From NCBI GenBank assembly GCA_013399875.1, contig VXAZ01003882.1, positions 62,001 to 126,000 of the forward strand: 64,000 nucleotides of DNA, read 5' to 3'. Both the position numbers and the translations under genes were made by a program. This stretch comes from Gymnorhina tibicen (Eukaryota; Chordata; Aves; Passeriformes; Artamidae). Below, piece by piece: positions 36,582 through 47,605 of the stretch. Each line of letters opens with the position of its first letter. Position 1 is the first letter of the stretch. Under the pieces are notes generated by a model. That model searched no databases. It had not been told where the DNA came from and saw only the letters and a program-made list of their open reading frames with translations.

Positions 36582-37589
36582 CCACCTCAGTGAAGTTAAG
36601 CAGCTTACCAGTAGAGGCAGAAATGACCATCAGTCATAATTTCCTCTTGATCTGAAAACTCTGGTCATGTGTGTAGCTGGTAGGGCCCACTTCACCAGCA
36701 AACACTCAGCAGCCACATAACTCTTTCGTGAATATTTGAGAGTTGAGAAATCTCAGGCACAGACTGGGAACAGGCTTACCCAAAAAGGTTTGTCAGCAGA
36801 CAAATCCATGGCAGTGAATGGAAGAGAGTGATTTCTTGCTGAAGCTACTTGGCAAAATGTCCTCTCAGGGCAGAAGCTGAGCATAGTGGTGCAACTGCCA
36901 GGAGGTCACTGCCTGACAACAAGTTCTTTGCCACATGTAAAACACTCTACTCCTCCTGACAGTAAGTCAGCCTTTAAAGACCAGGAAAAATGTTTAAAGA
37001 TGACACAATAAAATAAATACAAATTACTGCAGCTTGTGCTCAGTTGCCTTATGCAAATCCCAGGGTGTGTTCTACATCGTGTACCCTCTCGTCACAAAAT
37101 AAACCCTCAGCAACTTTCCTCATCAGCAGATTTTTGGCAATCCAGGAAAATAAAGTGCACTAAAAGCTGAGCATCACATTCATAGAGTAACTTAAGAGGA
37201 GAGCACTTTGGTATTTTTGTTTATTTTTCTTTTAACACAGCAACAGCCTGATTGCAGAAGCAGCACAGCCAGGTGGTGAAGATACCATTCGATGGTGATG
37301 GAGATGGGCTCCTGGCCTGTGATGTGTGGCATGGAGCAGCCACATCTCCTCAGCAGGAGATGGTGTTTCGGCCTCCATCACCATTCCTGTGGCTCAAGCA
37401 GGAGGGGAGCATCTGGAAGTTCCCCTCCTGCCTCCTCCTGTGTTCTGCATGGCATCCATCTCCCACCTTGGCACCATGCTGGGAGCTGTTGCTGGCTGCT
37501 ACCCTACACTGAATGGGGACATTAGTTAAGGACAGAGGTACAAAGGAAAAACCTAGAAGCTTAGAAAATTAAAATGGGGTTGGAAGAGA
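36582..37589. other. No gene recognised
   Basis: Unique sequence between the LTR-like block and a CR1 fragment. Three overlapping plus frames of 67-86 codons at 37252-37529 are only three readings of one GC-rich spot. Confidence 0.5.
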
Positions 37590-38096
37590 CAGAATCACAA
37601 AATCACAGAATTGTTAGGGTTGGAAGGTCTTCAGTCTTCTCTGCTCCAGACTAAACAGGCCCAGCTCCCACAGTCTCTCCTCGTAAGAGAGATGCTCCAG
37701 ACCCAAATCACCTTCGTGGCCTCCCCTGGACCCTCTCCAGTAGCTCCTTGTCTTCCTTGTACTGAGGAGCCCAGAACTGGACGCAGCATTCCAGATGTGG
37801 CCTCACCAGGCCTGAGTAGATAGCAATGATCACCTCTCTCAACCTGCTGGCCACACTCTTCCCAATGCATCCTAGAATACCATTGTCCCTCCTGGCCACA
37901 AGGACATATTGCCAGCTCATTATCAACTTGTAAATCACCAGGACTCCCAGGTCCTTCTCTGTAGAGCTCCATCCAGCAGGTCAGCCCCCAACCTGTGCTG
38001 GTACTTGGGGTTATTCCTCCCCAGGTACAGGACCCTACACTTTCCTTTGCTGAACCTCATTAGAATGTTTCTTTCCACCCACTTGTCCAGCCTACA
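37590..38096 (-). mobile_element. CR1 LINE fragment, internally deleted
   Basis: The plus strand starts with the reverse complement of a CR1 tail (cagaatcacaaaatcacag, gttagggttggaaggtc). From about 37640 it jumps into the region encoding the protein C-terminus. The minus frame at 37708-37938 contains GLVRPHLECCVQFWAPQYKE, a hallmark of CR1 proteins. The segment that normally lies between tail and ORF is missing, so an internal deletion of a few hundred bases is inferred. Stops and frame changes make it non-functional. This copy belongs to a different subfamily from the ones at 12660 and 60013. Confidence 0.88.
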
Positions 38097-38288
38097 GATG
38101 TTACTTCAAACCTGCAGAAGTTATTTCTTCTGCCCCAAGGTGAGACCACTCTACACAGATGTTGGCTAAATTGTTCCCTAAGACCTCGGGTTATGGGGAT
38201 CTCGGCCTTTCTCAGTAGCCTATCCCAGTGTTCTGTGGTCTCCACCCTTAAAAAATGTTGCCTAAAATCTAAGCCAGTTCTGATCTGC
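38097..38288 (-). mobile_element. Second, weaker CR1 piece adjoining the first
   Basis: The stretch 38215-38288 (cctatcccagtgttctgtgg, then ttaaaaaatgttgcctaaaa) resembles, in reverse complement, the CR1 3' region that encodes the end of the protein. In an intact element that region lies nearer the tail than the segment at 37640-38096. It is therefore out of order. It is either part of a separate insertion or a rearranged piece. Confidence 0.5.
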
Positions 38289-41200
38289 TGCAGTTGAAGA
38301 CTAAACACTGATGCAATGTTTACCTTTAGCAAATAAGTTGAATTTATGTACATTTTAAAGTAAATATATTGATTAGGGATTTTTTTCCTTACTTTTCTTG
38401 AGCAAGATGTTTAAGAAGCCCTTACTTGCAATAATGTCAAGCCTTCCCCCTGAATTTTGTTGACAGTCACTTGTCAAGGGAACAACACAAGAGCGAAGAT
38501 TGATTCAGGAAACAAAAATGTGTACTTGTCCAAAAGAGTTATGGTTTTGAGTAGAACATCCCCTTTCTGAAGTTAAATGAATGTTGTGGTTTCATATCAC
38601 ACCCTCAGCTTTACAATAGAAATGGACTGCAGAGCAGAAACTGCTGGGCTTGTGCCAAGGGGTGGATGTGGTGCGTTGGTTGGATGGGTTCACTGCAGGC
38701 TGGCTGGCTCTGGGACCCCAACCAGGTAGGCAGCAGGATGATTGCCATGTGTGAGCAGCCCCCTTGATGAAATCAAGGCACAGCTGCTCCCAGTCCCCCA
38801 GCCCAGTGCTGCCTGGCATCCCACAAGCACCTCTCCCTGTCCCTAATGCCCCTCTGTGCGCTGCTGGGGGCTCCTCCCACTTTGTCCTGTCCTGACCTCA
38901 CAGCTGGGTCTGCACAAAAAAAACCAACCCCAAATGAACTACACCTGATACTTGTTGCTGCCAGGAGGGGAAGTTTGGGATGCTTAAGTGTTGGTGCAGC
39001 CCCTGTGCTTGGCACTGGTTCAGCTCTGCTTGGAGCTGGCCACTCATGATAGCAAACATCTCTTATCATGCTGTACGTGAGATGTAACAAGCACACAAGC
39101 ACCGGGAGGTACAGGGCACAGCAGTGAGCAACCACGTCCGGATGAAGCAGTTTTGAGTTGGTCTTGGTGGGAAAACTCTGTACATGACGTAGAGGGGCAG
39201 AACATATGCTGTCTGTGGTGGGGAATTAAGGGGTTAATTCAGCTCAATAGCATCACGCATCAGCTGTTGCTGGTAGTTTTCATTAGAAAAGGAAATACTT
39301 TACATAAGTAAAGGCTCACTAAAACCAGTAATAAAGAAAATGGAAGGCAGGGAGGTTCATATGTAAGGCAGCCCACATTCAAGGATGTGCAGTGCCCAGC
39401 TGCAAGTGTTAGAGCTCTCCAAGTAAGGGCAGAGAGATGATGCTATGTGGTATTGCTTTTGCCATTTGCTGCTTAGAAATGTCTCTCTGAGAAAATCAAG
39501 GGGAGACATAAAATAACACTGAGTTGTTTATTTGCATGACTGTCCCAGCAGGAGAGTTCTGGTTTGCATGCGATTTGAAATCCCAGGGAGGATGGGGTAT
39601 AAACCAGGGAATGCTCATCCAAGATTGCAAAGTATGTTCCAGCAACCCTAGCAGCTCTCAGGGGAGAAAAACTCTCATAAATGAATGTTTTACTTGCCTC
39701 ACTAGTATCACATGGAGTTTTTGACACAGGGCCTTTCTGTGCATTATCAAGATTTTGGCTGATATAAAATGTTTCTTAAAGCTTTTTGAAAGCCATTTCT
39801 CCATTGCAATAAGAGGTAGGACTTAGAATGACTATTAGGACCCCACTGCTGCTGGCTTGCTTCACGAGGGTGTGAAGCTCAGTTTCTGTGGGAGATGGGA
39901 ATGGTTATTCCTCACTAGCACATGGTATGGCAGAGCTACTGATGTCCTACTGCGTTTGAGTATTTTCTTTCACTGAGTGCATGGTGGATCATGCAGTCCT
40001 CACGTTGCCATGGCAAAGTGTCATCAGTGCCCTGGAGCAGCAAGCTCAGCTGCTCCCAAGGTAGGTAAATGAGGCACTCTGGGTTTACTCTCTACTTTTG
40101 TCTGCAACTTTAGCACCTAACATTCTTGGGATGGTCAGAATTGCCAAAGCTCTGCTCCTAAAGCCAGTTTCCCATTGGTTTCTCAGCTAGTCTCTGCCCC
40201 CATCTACCTCAGCATATCTGCACAAGTACACTTTGTGCATAATGCATCATTTTGGGGTGTGAAGTGTTTCATTGATCCAAGATATGCCATGGATGTTTCC
40301 AAAGAGTCATACTAGAAGGTATGCTTCCTATCTTGTATGCCAGTCCCAGCATTTAACTCAGGCTGTGGAAGTAAGACTCTGAGTGTGTAAGTGCAAATGA
40401 ATCCCTGGATTACAGTATCTGAGTCTCACCGGGATGAATGTGTCTTGCATTGCCATGCAGTGTTCTGCTGTGAGAGCCTGGGTGTCCAAGAAAGAGGGCA
40501 GAACAGCAAGCAGCTAAGAAAAGGTGTTTAAAAAAAAAAAAGTCATCAAATATGTAATCATCCTAAAGTACACAAAGTTCTTCCTCATGAAGGAATAAGA
40601 GCCCCAGGATCAGCATAAAGATTTGTGCTGTTACATGATGTTCTCCATCTTTGAATTAATCTGTGTGCCAGGAGCAAAGGCAGCGCAGCTGTGCCGGAGC
40701 TGCTGCGGGTGTTTCCAAGCCGCGTGGCTGGCAGGCACCGAGGGGAGTCATCTTTAGCAGCACAGCTGAGCACTGGAGGCAAGGCTGTGCGAAGGCATCT
40801 CAAACCATCGATGCCCTTGCTACGCACGGCAGGCATTTCAACAAGCAGTGAAAAGCAGCTGCTGGGGGAACTCCCGCAGGACACCCCAGCTCTACAGAGA
40901 GCTTTTAGGAATCAGGGAAGGACATTTATTACCTATTTGTGCTATTGCATCATTTAGGGACACTAGTCACATCTCAAAACTCCTTCTTTTTTATACCCGT
41001 GTCAGCCTGGCTCTCTTGACAGAATTTTGCGGCTTTTAGACAAGAAGATTCTAGGATTCTTTATTAAGGTTTATACTCCAAACCAGATAAATTTAGAGGG
41101 GTCATCTTTATGTGTAACGTGATATATTAAAGTTAGGGGAGCCAGCAGTTCAAACTGTAGCTACAAAATCTGTGCCTCTTCTCAAACTGAATTTCTGGAG

Positions 41201-43658
41201 CAGCCCAGGTAACTTTTTGCTCAGTCTTCATTAAACGAGAGAGCTCTGGACTCCATGGCCTGTGTTCACAGATCCTGAGTGTAATTGTATGTAATTTCTG
41301 ACTGTGATAAAGAATCTTTAACGGTAAAATGCACTACGGAAACACAACAGAGATAAGATCAAAATAACTTGAAATTGGAACACTTGAAAACTTGGCAGAG
41401 AATCTGCTTAGGAAGTTTACATGGCAGGGAGGAGTGTGATCCCCCAAATGCTGAGGATTACATTTCCAAAATTACAGCAGGGATATGCAATAACAACTCC
41501 ATAATATTTTGATTAGGAAGGAAGCAAATAACATACTGCAGGATGCTGCTGTCATAGCACACCCCTTGGCAACACCCTCTTTAAAGAAAAAAAAAAAGAA
41601 AAAAAAAAAGGTGGGGGAAAAGGAAATCATCCCACTGCTTAAAGATAGATAGGGGTAGAAGCCAGTGCTTGGAGAAGGCATTTGCAGGCATTCCTTCCCT
41701 TACCACCATTTTCCTCTTTGCACCCATCAAACAGAAATCCGTGTTTACAAAGACCCAGTTGTAGCCAAGTAGAAAAACTCATCTTCAAGTCTGCTGCAGC
41801 CAGTCATGATTTCTTTGGGATCTAACTAGTCTGACAGGCTTTCCTCCCCTTTCATGTACATTCTCAATGTTCTTCATTTCTGGTCAATCTCATTAACTCA
41901 GCACACACCTTTCACTGGCTCCAGGCTCTCACACAGTGACATGCAGAGAGGAGAACTCAGTTATAATGATCACTTGTGATAGTTTTGGGGTTGAAGACAT
42001 TTGAAACTGAGGCTGAAGATGCAGCTGTAGCAGGAACTGTTCTGGCTCTGTGGGCTGACTTTTTCTTGAAACCGGGGTGTTAAAATAGCACTATCAGTTC
42101 CTCTCTCATGAGTGCCCACCAATCACCTAAAATAGAAAAATGTCCCAAAGGCCATGTGTCTGCCCAGGGCACAGCAGGAAGCTGGTGTGCTATTCCTTCC
42201 AACACTGCAATATCAGCACTCTCTGCATCTGGGTTCTGTTTTCATCCTGCAGGGCCTTTCTAGATGCATGTCATGACATACCTTAAACATTAAAAAAACC
42301 CTAATGTAGGTCAACAAAATATTTCCAAATACTAGACTGGGAAATAGAAGTCATAATTCTACTATTATTAAAAAATAATAAATGCAATTGAGAAATTGAT
42401 TCCATAGCACACAATAATTCTCCCACATCTTATCTCAGTTAATCCCTTAATGTGATATAGTCTGTATGATGGGGGCTAATGATTTCATCACCCTTTTTCT
42501 GTCTAGCATTCCCCATTACTTCATGGTTACAAGCCATGCTCTTCTCTTGAGATAGCTAAAGGATTAGTATTGTTAGGATAAACTCTCCAGTATTACTCAA
42601 CTCCCAGTACACGACTTGGTTTTAGTCTGCTGCTTCCCGCCGGAAGAAGAGCTTCTGTGCCCAAAAACATGTGTTTTGCATTTTCAGTTATATCTGTAGG
42701 CTGAAAAGAGGAGGTCCCCTTCAGTCTTGTCTCACTGCAACTATTAATTTGATGCTTTGAATTTATTAACCAGCATCATTGTTAGCTCTGAGCAGTTTTA
42801 ATGTGGGAGTGACAATATGTCCTTCTCTTCTGCGAGGAGTCTTATTTCAGACAGAGCAACTACCTCACAGTGAGAGAACAGACTTGGAAGATGCTGAAAT
42901 TAAGAAGAGTTGGGTTATATTCCTGACCCCTCCATTATACAGTTTATATAATTAGACATAATGACAAAGTTAGTACTTGGTATCTGGCATCCAGTCCTCC
43001 CACAGATCTCAGCAACACTGTGGATTCATGGCTTTTCCAGGTTCTCCTCTCTAAGTATTCCTATTGCTAAATACTGAACGTCAGCAGTTAGCAAGTAAAA
43101 CCACTCACAGATATCCGGCAGGGAGCCTTCCAATCCAAGCCAAACATTTGGTCTTATTTTCGACTTCATATACTGTCTTTCGACCTCAATACTGTCTTTT
43201 AGCCATAACTAATACTTGTAGTAGGTCACTAGATAATACACAGGTTACCAATTACACTGTCTTTATCCTCCAAAGTAAAAGAGGCTCCAAAGTTAATTTT
43301 ACTAGTCCTGAATTCCTCATGACTATTGTTGCAATGCTAATGAAGTGGCAGAGGGAACAAAGGGGAAGGAATATTTTCAGAATCGCAAGAGTTGTTACAG
43401 ACATACGTTTAGGCACATAAAAAAAAAGTGAAGTGCAGTGGAAACCTATTACAAAGATCTCAAAAAGTGTTGTGAAATCAGAATTTCACCTGCTTGCTTG
43501 TGTTGTCCTCTGTGCTTGTGCATAATGGAAAGGCTGAAAAACCTAACACCAAACCCAAACAAAAAAGAACAAAGCCTGTTGACCTGCAGTGCAACTGTGG
43601 TGGAAGCTGCCCTCCTCAGTCCACTGACAGCACTGAGACTTGGAATAGCCAAAGCTCC
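38289..43658. other. No gene recognised
   Basis: Unique sequence. A CpG-containing patch at 40670-40860 is open in three frames (see findings). An A-rich run (41583-41610) and a smaller one (about 40529-40540) are simple sequence. No mobile element body was recognised before the LTR at 43659. Confidence 0.5.
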
Positions 43659-44299
43659 TGTCTTGGGGTGACTTTATGATGTTGTATCCCATATCACCTG
43701 CCCTATGCCCAGGCATGATTCTTGTGCTTTTCTGTGCCTTTAAAACTGGGTGCAAGAGAAAGGGAAAAAAAAAAACCAGACCAACTTTTCAAAGCAGTTT
43801 TGTGCTCCAAGGACACAGAGACAGTGGCTGCGGCGAGAAGAGCGGAGGAAGCACCCTTCTTGCTTTTCAGCCAGCTTTCGGCTCTGTTTCTCCAGAGACA
43901 GACAGAGATTTAAACCTTTTTTTCCTGGGACTTCGGGGTTTTTTTTCTCTTCTTCTCTTCTGGACTGTTTCAAAAACATCAGAACACACCGGGAGAACTT
44001 TCCACCGAGGCCCGGAGGGGCCCACACTGACCCAGCTCCGAAGAGGAGGAGAGAGACCACACCCACGGAAGAACTTGAAAATCTTCACAGGTTTCTCTCC
44101 ACAGCGAGAGGTTTTATTACTTAGCATTATTCTTTTCCCATTGTGCATTGTGTCTGTTAAATAAATAGGGTTTTTTCCCTCCATTTTCCTGAGGAATTTC
44201 TTTCCCGAACCTGGTGGGAGAGGGGTGGCTGTAACCTGCCTTCTATCAGAGGACATTCAAATTCGGACGTTTCTCCAAATTTTGTCTCAAACCAGGACA
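43659..44299 (+). mobile_element. Solo LTR of an endogenous retrovirus (ERVL-like), complete
   Basis: A 641-base element starts TGTCTTGG and ends CCAGGACA, an imperfect inverted repeat (7 of 8). It is flanked by identical GCTCC at 43654-43658 and 44300-44304. Inside are a TATA-like TTTAAAA near 43739, a pyrimidine-rich stretch (43937-43970) and a polyadenylation signal AATAAA at 44160-44165, about 130 bases before the end. This gives the U3-R-U5 order on the plus strand. No primer-binding site or internal gene follows, so this is the scar left by recombination between two LTRs. A 5-bp duplication fits ERVL-type (class III) integration. The 162-codon frame across it (43676-44164) is a by-product, not a viral gene. 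Confidence 0.9.
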
Positions 44300-47200
44300 G
44301 CTCCTCAAGGGTTATAGGCATCAATATTTTCACCAGTAAGCACACCCCCATGGAGCTTCACTACTGACCTCCAGAGAGGGTCCCAAATATCTCAGCGCCT
44401 CTCAAGACATGAGACCATTTTCAGCGCAGCAGCCTCGTGTCCCCAGGCAGTAGGAGGAGGCTCCTTCACAGGATAAAGCCATTTATATCGGCCTAATGGT
44501 GGTCCTGTCCACCCTGCTGTTGACACCAGCACTCATCTACTCCCACAAAGAGCCCATTAATGGAGCTCAGTCAGGAAAACCTAAGTTACAGAACAATTTT
44601 CCCTGAGCAGCTGGGTCTTCTGGATGGGTTGTTGGACGTGTAACACACACACACCAGTATGTGCGTATGGCAAATGCACAAAGCAGCTGTGCTACTTTGT
44701 TATTCAACATTCACAATTGTCAGGAATGCTGGTCCCACCTAAATCCTCTTGTAGCTCTGGGCTTTAATTAGCAACACGTCCGAAATACTTTGAGTGCTTC
44801 TGGATGATAGCTATAGGTGCTTACAGACAATGCTGGATGGTGCCAGAAGCCTTGTCCCGTAAAGGGAAATGTAGCCGGGTGTTAATGAGTATTAGGCTCA
44901 CTCAAACAAGCTAACAAATTCATTTCTATCGACATCTCCATTTATAGCTTCTCTGTGTATTTAACAAAGCAACATCGGTGGTAAATTAATGACAGAAAAA
45001 GACAGGACTTGCATTAAACTATTGTGGCTAGTGAGCATGAAATCAGGAACTGAAGGTAATGAGACCAAAGTCAGCTTCCTCCAGATCATGCCAAACCTTG
45101 ACCACAGTAATAAGGAGGTACAAATTGCACAAATGTGGAGGAACACTAGCGTGAATAACTCCAGCTGCATAGCCCAGTGCATTTACTTTCCACTTGTGCG
45201 TAAAGCTCTTCCCTGTGCAGGATCAGGGCAGTGCTAACAGGAAATCAGCGACCCTTTCCTGCTTTGCTTCCCTCATGCTTTTTATCCTTTTCTGCCTTCT
45301 GAAAATGGGTGTTTCTAGGACATGAGCAGTCCCTGGGCAGTGGGTAGCTGCCTGGCTGCCTGCACGGGTACAGGGCCAGCACAGAGCATCCACGCTGCGG
45401 CTACCAGCAGTAGCCATGCTTTTGCTCTGTTGGAGAGCTGCTATCTTATAAAAATCACAACTCTCAGAAAAACATCTCACATAAGATAACAAATGCCTTG
45501 CTTATAGGCTGACACATTATCTGAACTAAAATATATTCATTTAGCCTATCCTGTGCTAGATTTAATTTGATGTACTGCAGCATCCCAGCATGGCTTTTTT
45601 GGCTTCAGTTGATAATTGTGCTCATTTTTCCATCTAAATTAAGCTGTGTAATGCTTAGGGACAAAAACAGTCACATTATGATGTGTATTAGAGTCATGTT
45701 GTACAAATATTATGAGCAAATCCCATTGTGATGATCGTCAGCAGCCTTTCTTATAGGCTGCAAACAGGAAGGCATTGGGAATATGGCAGGAATTTTTTCT
45801 CTGCTGAGTCAGGAAAGGGAGCTGGAATTGGTCCACCCAGGTATAGTAGCTTGGAGGCTCATTTTTGTAAGGCTGCTGATGGCTCATCCCCTTGTCTTCC
45901 CCAAATGTGTTTCTCTAGACCCTATGTAATGGCTTGGGAAGAGCCTCACAGAGACAAACTTGTCCCTCTGAATTAGTGGGCAGGAGTTCACATCATCTGT
46001 GAGGAGGTGGGCATGAGATGCGAGCCCAACAGGGGGTAAGCCTGTAATGAAACTGGTCTCTGTAGGAACCAAACTTTGGTGACCCACGGCTAAAAGAAGA
46101 GTCTATGTCAGTTTTGAGAAGGATTGTTACCCCTCCATTTCTTGTTCCATGTAGCTGCACAGGAGATACACTCAAGAGAGTGCAGAAACATTGGCAATAA
46201 CTGCAATGACTGCAGACAGAACTAGCAGGGTTTGGCTTCATCTGAGAGAAAATCTGGATCCTCTGTCAGTGGGCTTGAAACACAGGCTCCCTCAAAGGGG
46301 TCGACTGTGATTGTTACTAAGGAGGTCACAGCAAGTTTAACCTTCGGCAGACAGAGCAGGATGTTTTAGTCCTTTGTCCCTTTATGGCCTCATCTAAACC
46401 AAGGATGGGAGAATTACACCACTCTCCCTCAGCTTCACTGGGTGGTTTGTTTGTTTTGGGTTCTTTCACATTCAAGGACATAAATGCTGGACAAATTGTC
46501 CCAAATTCTACATAATCTGGGGGTAGCTGAGCACCAGATATACCACACTGAAAGTCCCAGCCCCTAGAGTACCTTATTCTCTTCCCCCTCAAAGGGGGAA
46601 ACATTCCTTTGGGAGACTTTAGGATTTTGTGCTGCATCTTTGATGAACCAATTGCAAGCCCATCAGTGGGGAATATAAGCAGTCACAGTCTCTGGTGGGA
46701 CTCACAGGGACTGGAAGGAAAAGGTGGCAGGTTTATCTCACAGGGCAGGGAGCATGGACCACCCAACCCCCTGATTGTTTGCTGTAGCAAAAATGTGCCA
46801 CCAAAGAGCCATGACCACCAGACTTGCTCTATATTGTGTTAGTAATTCAAGTGGATTTAGCAGCACATACAGGTTTATCATGCATGCAGTTGATTTGCAT
46901 TTATTGAGCCTTACCCTGCTTCCAATTGGATACTTGCAATACCAACCTGCATATTTCTCTTCAGACATACTGTTTCTATGTGACTGAACAATTCCCGTGA
47001 AGTAACTGAGACAAAAAAATGGCCTCATTTTCGGCACTTTCTATGGAGAGCTTGATTAGAGAGGTGTGGCATAAACAACACAGCATCTCTGCCCCAGACA
47101 CACTGTAATGTTTCCACACAAATGAAATCATAAGTTGGACACACATTTTTGCCTTGAAGGAATAAATGCCCCCCAAATCCCATCTGCCACCACAGCAAAA

Positions 47201-47577
47201 GGGTTTCGAGCTTTTGCTTTTCAGCAACAGCAAGAGCAAAACCTGCAAAAGAAATGAAAAATCAGAGTAGAGAGCAATTTCAGGACAGGGATTCTCCAGG
47301 GCTGTGCGGAAGGGCAGCTCCCCCATTCCTCTCCAGGGGGAGGTACAGCACCCCCGGGCTCCCCCCTCCCATGGGTGTGCCCACCAGAGCACCCTGCCAG
47401 CCCTCGGTGAACACAGCACGGCCACCTTGCTCACGTTACTGTCACATGCACACACCATGCCGGAAAAAAACTTAGGCTTAGAAGAGCCTTGAAATCTGGT
47501 TTTGCCACTGTTCATTTTTCCTAAAGGAAATTATATTTAATGAAAATACCTGACACGCAAAGTACCTTGTTTTCATT
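44300..47577. other. No gene recognised
   Basis: Unique sequence with a short CA run at 44643-44654. The 179-codon minus frame at 46976-47515 has no recognisable feature. Confidence 0.5.
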
Positions 47578-47605
47578 TTAATTAGCAGTTATGGTTGCTA
47601 ATTAA
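47578..47605. promoter_or_regulatory. Perfect inverted repeat of homeodomain-type TTAATTAGCA sites
   Basis: TTAATTAGCA (47578-47587) and its exact reverse complement (47596-47605) face each other across an 8-base spacer. TAATTA is the core recognised by many homeodomain proteins, so two copies in this arrangement could bind a dimer. The surrounding 150 bases are AT-rich without repeats, as in many conserved non-coding elements. Function is inferred only from the motif. Confidence 0.4.

Noticed and set aside
43676..44164. 162-codon frame
   Set aside because: Lies wholly inside the solo LTR. LTRs of this type do not encode such a protein.
46976..47515. 179-codon minus frame
   Set aside because: No motif or conserved-looking segment, and the GC-rich middle explains the lack of stops.
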